Source of the DNA: Arthrobacter sp. SX1312 | GTDB lineage: Bacteria; Actinomycetota; Actinomycetes; Actinomycetales; Micrococcaceae | DNA length: 64,000 nt | Assembly (NCBI RefSeq): GCF_002929295.1 | Contig: NZ_PJIM01000002.1 | Coordinates: forward strand, 578,191-642,190 | Reading direction: 5' to 3' | Part shown: piece by piece, positions 27,204 to 34,720 of the stretch | Position numbering within the stretch: the first letter of the stretch is position 1 | Layout: the number at the start of each line of letters is the position of its first letter | Program-made: the position numbers and the translations under genes | Notes under the pieces: model-generated | Seen by the model: only the letters and a program-made list of their open reading frames with translations | Databases searched by the model: none | What the model was told of the DNA's origin: nothing

Positions 27204-27241
27204 ACAGCAAGGGCGCCCGCAGCAGCGGGCGCCCTTGCTGT
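27204..27241. terminator. Bidirectional terminator, 17-bp perfect stem
   Basis: 27204-27220 pairs with 27225-27241 around an AGCA tetraloop, between the helical-domain-GAF gene (+) and the converging second Mn-catalase gene (-). Confidence 0.85.
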
Positions 27242-27259
27242 GCATCTTGGGAGGGGACG

Positions 27260-28213
27260 CTACTTCCCGACCGGACCGAACATGGCGTCGATATCCGCCA
27301 TCTCCATGTCAGCGGTGGCCTGGATCAGTTCGAGCAACTCGGGATCCAGTCCGGGCGCGAACTCCTCCAGGCGTTCCGGTGCGATCACCGACGGCACGCC
27401 CTCGGGGGCCTGCTCACTGGCGTCGAGCGTGGTGCCGTCCTTCGACGGCGACAGCCCCTGGTAGATCTTGCCGGCCTCCGACTGGCCCTTGAGATCGAAG
27501 GTGTACTGCTTGCTCTGCAGCCCGAGGTCGAGGAGCTTCTTGACCTCCGGGAACTGCTCGGCATTGGTCTTCGGGATGGGCAGGAGTGACTTCCAGTTCA
27601 CCCCGAGGGTCTCGAGGGCCTTGGCGTATCCGTTCTCGTGGGCCTGGTCGCGGACGATCAGGTAGGAGATGGTGGAGCGCGCGGTCTTGTTGTCCGTCAT
27701 CTCGTACATGCGACACTTCTGCAGGCGGCCTGTGGCTTCGAGCATGAGGTTGTACAGCAGATCCAGTGGGAGGTTGCCGGAGTTGTAGACATAGCTGCCG
27801 CTCCAAGGGTTGCCGGCCGAATCGACCGGCAGGGCTCCTTGCGCGCCCACGAGGTAGTGGTGGATGTTGCCCTCGGACAGGGCGAGATTGAGGGGGATCG
27901 AACCACCGGCGCCGGGGGTGTCCAGCGGATCGTCGACCTTGCCCTGGTAGCGGGGCGAGCCGTCGAGGAGCCGGGAGATGGTGGTGCCGATCAGCTCGAC
28001 GTGGCTGATCTCCTCGGTGCCGATGCCCTGGATCAGGTCGCGGTAGGGCTTGGCGGCCGCACCGCGGAAGTTCATGCTCTGGAACAGGTACTGCATCATG
28101 GTGCGCATCTCGCCGAACTGCCCGCCGAGGCCTTCCTGCAGGGCATTGGCCGCAGCCGGATCCGGCTCGTCGGGAATGATCTCGTTGATGAGTTGCTGGA
28201 CATGGAAGAACAT
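27260..28213 (-). CDS. Manganese catalase, second type
   Basis: A 317-residue dimanganese catalase clearly different from the copy at 3449. Ligands visible: Glu35 (GQFGEMRTMMQY), Glu68 and His71 (GTEEISHVEL), a Glu in LYNLMLEATGRL and a His in RDQAHENGYAKAL. It starts MFFHVQQL after a strong SD (TAGGAGG). It lies 8 nt after the PAS-ANTAR stop, with a hairpin (28229-28248) just upstream, so its expression may depend on that regulator. Paired catalases of different type suggest different stress conditions. Confidence 0.95.
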   Translation of the reverse strand: MFFHVQQLINEIIPDEPDPAAANALQEGLGGQFGEMRTMMQYLFQSMNFRGAAAKPYRDLIQGIGTEEISHVELIGTTISRLLDGSPRYQGKVDDPLDTPGAGGSIPLNLALSEGNIHHYLVGAQGALPVDSAGNPWSGSYVYNSGNLPLDLLYNLMLEATGRLQKCRMYEMTDNKTARSTISYLIVRDQAHENGYAKALETLGVNWKSLLPIPKTNAEQFPEVKKLLDLGLQSKQYTFDLKGQSEAGKIYQGLSPSKDGTTLDASEQAPEGVPSVIAPERLEEFAPGLDPELLELIQATADMEMADIDAMFGPVGK

Positions 28214-28221
28214 AGAGCCTC

Positions 28222-29034
28222 CTAAAGGGGCGGCGACAGGCCGCCGCCTCTCACACTTCTCCGGAAAAGCCGTCCGTACAACCCTGCTCGCTCTCCGACG
28301 GCAGGAGTTGCCAGAAGCGGATGACTGGGTCTAGGGGACTGACGGGCTCCCTCGGCTCGGGCGATGAGCGCCGGAGGCGGGTGAGCGGTGACGCGAGCGG
28401 GTCGGAGTCCCCGCAAGAGTTCCTGCAGAGCCCGATCGCGGGCCAGGTCCTGATCTTGTTCGTGGTCCTGGCGGGTGGGTGTCAGGGCCCGGTCGAGGAT
28501 CTCCTGGGAGATGACGACGACCTTGCGGTTGACCCGCTGGCTGTGGGAGCTGAGCTGGGAGAAGGCTTCCGTCGCGGTGAGGCCGGCGCGGCCCATGAGG
28601 ATTCCTTTGGCCTGCTCGATGACGGCCCGGCGGAGGGCGGACGCGGCGAGGGCTTCGTTGGCGAGCTGGTGCCGGTCGATGTGGATGGACCGGGTGAGGT
28701 CCATGACCAGCGCCCAGACCCCGACGGGCTCGGTGTCCTCGACGATCAGATCGGCGGAGATGAGGAGTTTGCGGGTGGTGCCGTGGAGGTCCCTGAGGGA
28801 CGCGTACACCGAGGATGGTCCGCCGCTGGTGGTGACCTTGGTCCAGAACGCCTGGACGGCGTCCCGGTCCGCGGGGTCGACGTGGGACATGCCGAGTTCC
28901 AGGGTGGGGACCACGTCGCCGCGTTCGTAGCCGTGTTTCCGGTACACCTCGTCCGACCAGTTGTAGGTGTCGTCGGCGAAGTAGTGCTCCACGGTGCCGG
29001 TGGGGCAGTCGATGAAGTACTTGACACTGGACAC
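28222..29034 (-). CDS. PAS-ANTAR regulator
   Basis: A 270-residue protein starting at GTG 29034. Residues about 15-115 are a PAS_3-type domain (YNWSDEVYRKHGYERGDVVP … RKLLISADLIVEDTEPVGVW). Residues about 125-185 form an ANTAR domain (ALRRAVIEQAKGILMGRAGL, HSQRVNRKVVVISQEI). The last 75 residues are Arg/Pro-rich and of doubtful significance. ANTAR proteins act on nascent RNA hairpins. The Mn-catalase gene begins 8 nt beyond the stop. Confidence 0.88.
   Translation of the reverse strand: MSSVKYFIDCPTGTVEHYFADDTYNWSDEVYRKHGYERGDVVPTLELGMSHVDPADRDAVQAFWTKVTTSGGPSSVYASLRDLHGTTRKLLISADLIVEDTEPVGVWALVMDLTRSIHIDRHQLANEALAASALRRAVIEQAKGILMGRAGLTATEAFSQLSSHSQRVNRKVVVISQEILDRALTPTRQDHEQDQDLARDRALQELLRGLRPARVTAHPPPALIARAEGARQSPRPSHPLLATPAVGERAGLYGRLFRRSVRGGGLSPPL
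28229..28248 (-). promoter_or_regulatory. Hexaloop hairpin before the second Mn-catalase SD
   Basis: In the transcript, a 7-bp perfect GC stem with a 6-nt loop (GCCUGU) lies inside the end of the PAS-ANTAR gene, just 5' of the TAGGAGG of the Mn-catalase gene. The hexaloop geometry recalls ANTAR targets, but the loop lacks the usual A at position 1 and G at position 4, and I could not find a paired second hairpin. Confidence 0.35.
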
Positions 29035-29264
29035 GGGTTCGGGACTGGGGCCGGCGGACTGTCGGTGTCCCTCCGGTGGCCGGCTGCTTGACCACCGGAG
29101 GGACTCCCAGTTCGTGCACGAGGCTCGTCGGTGTATCCGGCTGAGCCCGCGGACGAATCCGGGACATCTTCTGCGGTGGTCTCAGTATGGGCTCCCGACG
29201 AGCGGCATGGCCCCGTACACCCCTGAAGATCAGCTGTGTCCATCGCCCGGGGAAACTGGTACGG

Positions 29265-29314
29265 GCGCCGCCCGGGAGCCCGTGCCGGGGCGCCGCCCGG
29301 GAGCCCGTGCCGGG
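29265..29314. repeat. Two perfect 25-bp tandem repeats
   Basis: The 25-bp units 29265-29289 and 29290-29314 are identical and directly adjacent, in the untranslated stretch (29035-29411) between the PAS-ANTAR gene and the DUF308-like gene. That stretch holds no other feature I can support. Only two units, so not a CRISPR or a variable tract of note. Confidence 0.8.
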
Positions 29315-29411
29315 GCCCGGCCCCTGTGTGGGACGAGGGCCGGCACCGTGCCGGACTAAACTGGACCTGCCGGAGATCGCCCGGCCGCGCACCCTTCCAG
29401 AGAGGCCCTTG

Positions 29412-30023
29412 ATGGCTGCCGCATCGTCCGCCCCCGGCGCCGGGCCCGACCTCGCCGAGTTCACGGTGTGGAAGCCGTTCCTGCTCCGCGCCGTCGTCAG
29501 CGGTGTCTTCGGCCTCGTCACGATCTTCTGGCGCGAGCCCTCCACCCTCGTGCTGTCCATCGTCGGGGGGCTGTACCTCCTGCTGGTCGGTGCCACGTAT
29601 CTCTGGACGCACCGCATGACGCATTGGAGCGCCGGGGCGAGGGCGCTCACGGATATCGGCGGTGGACTGCTGCTCGGGGCCGGCGTCGCAGGCCTCGCCT
29701 TCGGGACCGATGCCGCGTTCGCGTTCGCAGGTGCCGTCGCGCTCGTCGTCGCGGGAGCCGCCGAACTGATCCGTGGGTTCGCGGCGCGAGGGCACGCGGC
29801 GGCGCGGGACCTCGTCGTCGTCGGCGTCGTCGGCATCGCCACGGGGGCCATCCTGCCGTTCGTCGAGCCGCTCGGCGCCCACGCGCTGCTCGGCGTGACG
29901 GGCGGCGGCGCGCTGCTCACCGCCGTCGTGCTCGGCATCGCAGCCCTGAGCTATCGGCATGATTCAGCGCTCAGCGCACCCTGGGGGTCCGGCGCTCCGG
30001 GCGATCCGGACCCCGTAAACTAG
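29412..30023 (+). CDS. DUF308/HdeD-like membrane protein
   Basis: A 203-residue protein with six predicted membrane helices in three pairs, the HdeD/DUF308 layout (FLLRAVVSGVFGLVTIFWREPS … LVLSIVGGLYLLLVGATYLW … IATGAILPFVEPLGAHALLG). HdeD-like proteins are linked to acid resistance in enterobacteria; the actinobacterial role is unknown. ATG 29412 follows AGAGGCCC. The hypothetical gene at 30070 follows after 46 nt. Confidence 0.82.
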   Translation: MAAASSAPGAGPDLAEFTVWKPFLLRAVVSGVFGLVTIFWREPSTLVLSIVGGLYLLLVGATYLWTHRMTHWSAGARALTDIGGGLLLGAGVAGLAFGTDAAFAFAGAVALVVAGAAELIRGFAARGHAAARDLVVVGVVGIATGAILPFVEPLGAHALLGVTGGGALLTAVVLGIAALSYRHDSALSAPWGSGAPGDPDPVN

Positions 30024-30069
30024 AGGCTCTACGCCTCGTAGAAGATTCGCATCACCGGAAGGAGTGCCC

Positions 30070-30492
30070 GTGGCCAAGCGCCAGCCGGGGAAACCCACCC
30101 AGGGACGGTTCCGCTACGGCATCAAGGCGCCCCTCGTCTTCTCGGCGGTCCTGGCCGTGGTGGCCGGGGTCGCGACGTCGATCTTCGCGACGGGCGGCGG
30201 ATCCAGGGTGCTGCGCATCGATCTGGGCCTGACCGCGGCGGGGATCGCCTTCATCGTCTCCCTCGTGATCTGCGCGATGCTCATGATGGCGGAGACGCCG
30301 AACGCCGAGCACCTCAGCAAGGGATCCGGCATCAACCGGTCCTCGGCGAAGCCGGACCCGAAGGGACCGGCCGCGCAGGGTTCCACCGCATCGGGTCCGA
30401 CCGCGCAGGGTCCGTCCGCGCCGTCGCCGACCGCTTCCGAGCACGGTGCCCAGCCCCGCTACGGGGAGCGACTCCCGGAGCAGGATTCCTGA
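30070..30492 (+). CDS. Small two-helix membrane protein with Ala/Pro/Ser-rich tail
   Basis: A 140-residue protein: a basic N-terminus (VAKRQPGKPTQGRFRYGIKAP), two membrane helices at about residues 20-42 and 52-74 (IDLGLTAAGIAFIVSLVICAMLMM), then a disordered tail of roughly 65 residues with repeats of the type GPTAQGPSA. I do not recognise a family beyond actinobacterial hypotheticals. An earlier GTG at 30064 overlaps the AAGGAG SD, so the GTG at 30070 is preferred. Confidence 0.72.
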   Translation: MAKRQPGKPTQGRFRYGIKAPLVFSAVLAVVAGVATSIFATGGGSRVLRIDLGLTAAGIAFIVSLVICAMLMMAETPNAEHLSKGSGINRSSAKPDPKGPAAQGSTASGPTAQGPSAPSPTASEHGAQPRYGERLPEQDS

Positions 30493-30527
30493 CGGGTATG
30501 CGCCCCTCGCCTCCTTGACGGCGCTGT

Positions 30528-30533
30528 TAGCCT
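30528..30533 (+). promoter_or_regulatory. Probable leaderless -10 TAGCCT
   Basis: The hexamer ends 6 nt before the ATG at 30540; no SD. It is a weaker match than the other leaderless candidates. Confidence 0.35.
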
Positions 30534-30539
30534 GCCCCC

Positions 30540-32093
30540 ATGGGCGACGAGCTACGGGCATTCATCAGGGACTTCGGCACGATGGTGCGCCTCGCGCAGG
30601 AAGCGCAGCCGCACTCCGCCCGCGGTAGGGAACTCGTCGAGACCCTTGCGGCGCACCTCGGTGTGGACCCGGGCAGCCTCCCGGTGGTGGTCGAGGACGT
30701 CCCGGCCCACCGCTTCGTGGACGCCGACATCCTCCTCGCATCGCTGACCCGGGAGGGACGGTGCGTGGGGGTCGGCGGTGGCGACCAGCGACACCACATG
30801 TCCCTCGGCGACATGATCCAGCAGTCGGAGCTGTACCCGAACTTCCCCCTGTCGCAGCCGGACTACGCGAACCTGCCCGTCGGCCCGGACGAGCAGCGGC
30901 AGGCGGTCGCGCTCGGCCTCCACCTGTTCCACCGGGACGGCGTCCCCGTCGCCCTCCTGCAGCGCAGGGCCGAGCCGCGCTACGGACGGCAGGTCGCATC
31001 CCTCGAGGTCCTGTGCGCGGATGCCGACGCCGTCGCCGGTCTCCTGGCGGAGTTCCGACGGCGGATGCAGCGCGAGAGCGTGATGAAGGGGCAGGTCCTC
31101 TCGCTGACCACCGAGGATTTCGGGCCGAGCGCCGCGGGCGTCACCTTCCATCGGCGGCCCACGCTGGAGGCTGCCGACGTCATCCTCCCCGACGGCCTGC
31201 TGGAGCGCGTCAGCGAGCACGCGCTCGGCATCGCATCGCACCGGGAGGCGCTCCAGCGGGCCGGCCAGCACCTCAAGCGCGGCATCCTGCTGTACGGCCC
31301 GCCGGGTACCGGCAAGACCCACACGGTCCGATACCTGCTGAGTGCGAGCGAGGGCACCACGGCGATCATCCTGTCCGGCGGCACCCTCGCCCACATCGCG
31401 GAGGCGGCTCGGATGGCCCGCGCCCTTCAGCCGTCGATCGTCGTCCTCGAGGACTGCGACCTCATCGCCGAGGACCGCAGCTTCGGCCACGGGCCGCAGC
31501 CCCTGCTGTTCGAGGTGCTCGATGCGATGGACGGGCTCGACGACGACGCCGACGTCACGTTCGTCCTGACCACCAACCGCGTGGACATGCTGGAACGGGC
31601 TCTCGCGCAGCGTCCCGGTCGCGTGGATCTGGCCGTCGAGGTGCCCCTGCCGGCCGAGCACGAACGCGCCGAACTGCTGCGGCTGTACGCGCGGGGCCTG
31701 CCGTTCGGCGCGGACGCCCTCGGGACCGCCGCGGGCAGCACCGCCGGCACCACGGCGTCCTTCACGCGGGAGCTGGTCCGGCGGGCCGTCCTCGCCGCCG
31801 CGCTGGAGGGCGTCCCGGTGGCGGACGCCCATCTGCTCGGCGCCGCGGACGAGCTGATGGCCGACGACGCGTCCCTGACCCGGAGCCTGCTCGGCAGCAA
31901 CGGTCCCGAGCCCGCCGACCTCCCGGCGGTACCCGCAGCATCGTTCGGGTGGGGCCCCGGAGCGGTGGCGTACTCCGCCGGCTACTCACCCGCGCAGGGC
32001 CCGGGCCCCGGTTTCGCCGACGGTGGCTACTCGGAGGACGGCTTCCCGGATGACGGCGTGGAGGGAATCGGCGGCGTCGGGGGCCGGCCGTAG
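30540..32093 (+). CDS. AAA+ ATPase (Vps4/FtsH-like ATPase core), cytoplasmic
   Basis: A 517-residue AAA+ protein. Residues 1-230 have no recognised domain (an N-terminal adaptor region with HHMSLGDMIQQSELYPNFPL). The ATPase module spans about 235-400, with Walker A GPPGTGKTH (about 253-261), Walker B SIVVLEDCDL, sensor-1 TTNR and an arginine-rich RPGRVDLAVEVPLP. A helical lid follows. The last 70 residues are Gly/Pro/Asp-rich and disordered. There is no protease domain, so it likely remodels proteins. Partners cannot be told from context. Confidence 0.88.
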   Translation: MGDELRAFIRDFGTMVRLAQEAQPHSARGRELVETLAAHLGVDPGSLPVVVEDVPAHRFVDADILLASLTREGRCVGVGGGDQRHHMSLGDMIQQSELYPNFPLSQPDYANLPVGPDEQRQAVALGLHLFHRDGVPVALLQRRAEPRYGRQVASLEVLCADADAVAGLLAEFRRRMQRESVMKGQVLSLTTEDFGPSAAGVTFHRRPTLEAADVILPDGLLERVSEHALGIASHREALQRAGQHLKRGILLYGPPGTGKTHTVRYLLSASEGTTAIILSGGTLAHIAEAARMARALQPSIVVLEDCDLIAEDRSFGHGPQPLLFEVLDAMDGLDDDADVTFVLTTNRVDMLERALAQRPGRVDLAVEVPLPAEHERAELLRLYARGLPFGADALGTAAGSTAGTTASFTRELVRRAVLAAALEGVPVADAHLLGAADELMADDASLTRSLLGSNGPEPADLPAVPAASFGWGPGAVAYSAGYSPAQGPGPGFADGGYSEDGFPDDGVEGIGGVGGRP

Positions 32094-32121
32094 CGACGGG
32101 AGGCGACACACCGGGTGCCGG

Positions 32122-32667
32122 TCAGGCGCTCCGGGCCTTCCGGGCACGGTACGCCTTCACGTGCGTCCGGTTCGCGCAGTTGCCGGTATCGCAGAAGCGC
32201 TTCGAGCGGTTGCGGGTGAGATCGAGCACCACCCCGTCGCAGTCGTCGGCCGCGCAGGAGCGGAGGCGGTCCAGCTCATGTCCACGGATGACATCGGCGA
32301 GGGCCATGGCCGCCTCCGTGGCCATCCGTTCCCCGAGCGGAGCCTCGGGTGCGGTGGCGTGGAAGTGCCAGTCCCACTCGTCATGGCGGACCAGTTGGGG
32401 GAGTGCGTTCGCGCGGCGGAGGATCGCATTGACGAGCCCGACGGCGGTGTCCTCCTCCGCGAACCAGATGCACTCCAGTTCGGTGCGTAACGCGCGCACG
32501 GATCGTAGCTCGGCGTCGGTGCGGGTGCGGGAGCCGCTGAACCGCTGCTCCTCGAGGAAGCGGTCGAGCCCCTCCGGCGTCGTCAGGGGGTCCAGGTCAT
32601 CCTTCGCGGTGTTGATCAGCGCTGCCACGGTCGAGAGTGCCACCTCTGTGTCATAGGTGAAAGACAT
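32122..32667 (-). CDS. CGNR zinc-finger/ABATE family transcriptional regulator
   Basis: A 181-residue protein. The N-terminal part is the ABATE-type region (FTYDTEVALSTVAALINTA … LRALRTEL-like), and the C-terminus is the CGNR zinc finger with Cys residues in RLRSCAADDCDGVVLDLTRNRSKRFCDTGNCANR; the CGNR core here reads TGNCANR. ATG 32667 follows TCAGGAGTCAAC, better than the ATG at 32682. It is divergent from an EamA transporter gene, a pattern that usually means the regulator controls the exporter. Overlapping TGTCA/TGACA inverted repeats lie between them. Confidence 0.85.
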   Translation of the reverse strand: MSFTYDTEVALSTVAALINTAKDDLDPLTTPEGLDRFLEEQRFSGSRTRTDAELRSVRALRTELECIWFAEEDTAVGLVNAILRRANALPQLVRHDEWDWHFHATAPEAPLGERMATEAAMALADVIRGHELDRLRSCAADDCDGVVLDLTRNRSKRFCDTGNCANRTHVKAYRARKARSA

Positions 32668-32694
32668 GTTGACTCCTGACATCGCGCCGGTCTA

Positions 32695-32729
32695 GTGTCA
32701 CGACCATAACCATTTGTCACCCCTGACAC
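32695..32729. promoter_or_regulatory. Inverted repeats between CGNR regulator and EamA gene
   Basis: GTGTCA (32695-32700) and TGACAC (32724-32729) form an inverted pair, with an inner GTCAC…CTGAC pair at 32716-32727. They lie in the 88-nt divergent gap and are good operator candidates for the CGNR protein. Confidence 0.45.
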
Positions 32730-32755
32730 CAAGCATCGATCCGAAGGGAGAGGTC

Positions 32756-33730
32756 GTGTCCCTGCGCCCCACCGCCGGCCTCTGGATAGCGCTCGTCTCC
32801 GCCGCGACGTTCGGCGTCTCCGGCCCGTTCGCGAAGTCCCTGCTCGAGATCGGCTGGAGCCCCGGCGCCGCCGTCGGGCTGCGCATCGGGGGCGCCGCCG
32901 TCGTCCTGCTCGTCCCGGCGCTGATCGCCCTCCGCGGCCGCTGGTCCACCCTGCGCGGCAACGCGCTGACCATCGTGATCTACGGGACGACGGCGATCGC
33001 GCTCTGCCAGCTCTTCTACTTCAACGCTGTGCAGCGCATGTCCGTGGGGGTGTCGTTGCTGCTCGAATACCTGGCGCCCGTGCTGCTCGTAGGATTCCTC
33101 TGGCTGCGCTCGCGCACTGCCCCGCACACGCTGACGATCATCGGGTCCGTCACGGCGATCCTCGGGCTCCTGCTGGTCCTGGACCTGACGGGGGACGCCC
33201 GGCTCGATCCCGTCGGCGTGCTGTTCGGTCTCGCGGCCGCAGTCTGCCTCGTGGTCTTCTTCCTCATGTCCGCGCGGGTGGACGAGACCCTACCGCCGAT
33301 CGTCATGGCCGGCGGGGGCATGGTGGTGGCGGCGGTGACCATCTCGGTCCTCGGCCTGACGAACATCATGCCGTTCCGGTTCGTGTTCTCGGACGTCCGC
33401 CTGGCCGGGGGCACCTACAGCTGGATCGTCCCGGTGGCCGTCCTCGTCCTGGTCGCGACGGTAGCCGCCTACATGACGGGCATCCTCGCCGCGCAGCGCC
33501 TCGGCTCGAAGGTGGCGAGTTTCGTGGCCCTCACCGAGGTGATGTTCGCCGTGCTCGCGGCGTGGCTGATCCTCGGCGAGTTGCCAGGTCCCGTGCAGCT
33601 GCTCGGCGGGCTGCTGATCGTGGCCGGCGTGGTGTGCGTCCGGGTGGACGAACTGCGGTCCACGCCCGACGGCGACCTCGAGGCGGCGCTCGACCAGCCC
33701 AACCCCGTGGAGCCGCTGCCACGTCCCTGA
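32756..33730 (+). CDS. EamA/RhaT-family (DMT) transporter
   Basis: A 324-residue drug/metabolite transporter with ten membrane helices in two EamA repeats (first about residues 10-140, second about 155-300: VGVSLLLEYLAPVLLVGFLW … SKVASFVALTEVMFAVLAAWLILGE). Its substrate is unknown; relatives export amino acids or drugs. GTG 32756 follows GAAGGGAGAGG. It is divergent from the CGNR regulator, its likely controller. Confidence 0.9.
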   Translation: MSLRPTAGLWIALVSAATFGVSGPFAKSLLEIGWSPGAAVGLRIGGAAVVLLVPALIALRGRWSTLRGNALTIVIYGTTAIALCQLFYFNAVQRMSVGVSLLLEYLAPVLLVGFLWLRSRTAPHTLTIIGSVTAILGLLLVLDLTGDARLDPVGVLFGLAAAVCLVVFFLMSARVDETLPPIVMAGGGMVVAAVTISVLGLTNIMPFRFVFSDVRLAGGTYSWIVPVAVLVLVATVAAYMTGILAAQRLGSKVASFVALTEVMFAVLAAWLILGELPGPVQLLGGLLIVAGVVCVRVDELRSTPDGDLEAALDQPNPVEPLPRP

Positions 33731-33829
33731 GGTCGGCGACGGGAACTCCCACCCCGCCGTGATCGGTTGAACCTTCAGCAGCGTCGTCTCTTCCGGGCCC
33801 TGCCACCCCGACAGGAAGGCACGCGAACC

Positions 33830-34600
33830 ATGGACAGCATCACCGGGCACTCGCGAGGACGCCCGGGCCGGCGTCGTCGTCTGCTCCTGGGTCTGCTCGT
33901 GATCGGCATGCTCGCGTCCGTGCTCGTGCTCCTCGGAGCCGGCCTGCTGAGCGGCTTGCGGACCGCAGGTGGTCCGGTGCTCGGGGGTGCGGAGTGCACC
34001 GTCCGGACCTCCGAGGGGGAGATCGGACTCACCCGGAGCGAGGCGAAGCAGGCCACGACGGCGGTGGCGCTCACGGCCCGCGGGGTACCGGCTCCGGACA
34101 CCGCCGGGATCGACGACGCGGTCCTGCAGCGGCTCGCGGAGGGACCGGCCGATGATGCCGGTCCCGGCCTGGCCTGCCGTGGTTCTGCCGCCGACGGCCT
34201 CCCGGTGGAGGACCTGACGGCCACCGGCCTGACCCCGCGCGCCGAGCAGGTCCGCATGGCGATGGCAGAGGTGTTCGGCGACCAGAGCCTGGGCGGGTTC
34301 GCTCCGGGCGGAGTAGGGTAGGGACACGGTGCGGAGTCCACGCACTACGACGGTCGGGGCATCGATGTCTTCTTCCGCCCCGTGACGGAGGAGAACCGAC
34401 GCGCCGGGTGGCTGGTGGCCCACTGGCTCGTCGCGCACGCCGAGGACCTCGACGTCCAGTACGTCATCTTCGACGACCGTTTCTGGAGCGCCCACTCCTC
34501 CAGGGCGCAGTGGGGCGACTACGAGGCGCCCGAGCCGGCCAACGAGATCCTGCGCCACCTCGATCACGTGCACGTCGACGTGCTGCGCGGAGGCACCTGA
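33830..34600 (+). pseudogene. Secreted/anchored protein gene interrupted by an in-frame amber codon
   Basis: An ATG at 33830 (SD AGGAAGG) opens a protein with a basic start, a membrane segment (LLLGLLVIGMLASVLVLLGAGLL) and an extracellular part that stops at TAG 34319-34321 after FAPGGVG. In the same frame, with no shift, the sequence goes on as GHGAESTHYDGRGIDVFFRP … RDHVHVDV-like (HLDHVHVDVLRGG) to a TGA at 34598-34600. This second half is the usual C-terminal domain of this actinobacterial family, so the two parts are one gene of about 256 codons with one nonsense codon. Sequencing error or read-through are the alternatives. Confidence 0.75.
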
Positions 34601-34707
34601 CGGAGTGCGCGGGCGCCCTGCAGTGGTCTGTCAACCCCGTCACGAAGGGTCAGGCAGTCCCGCGGGACGCGGGCCGGCCACCCCTTCAGGCGGGCGCCGA
34701 CCCCCAT

Positions 34708-34713
34708 TACACT
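34708..34713 (+). promoter_or_regulatory. Probable leaderless -10 TACACT
   Basis: The hexamer ends 7 nt before the ATG at 34721; no SD. Confidence 0.5.
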
Positions 34714-34720
34714 GGTGCGC

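Noticed and set aside
29265-29314. Tandem 25-bp repeats as a CRISPR array
   Set aside because: Only two units, directly abutting with no spacers, and no cas genes.
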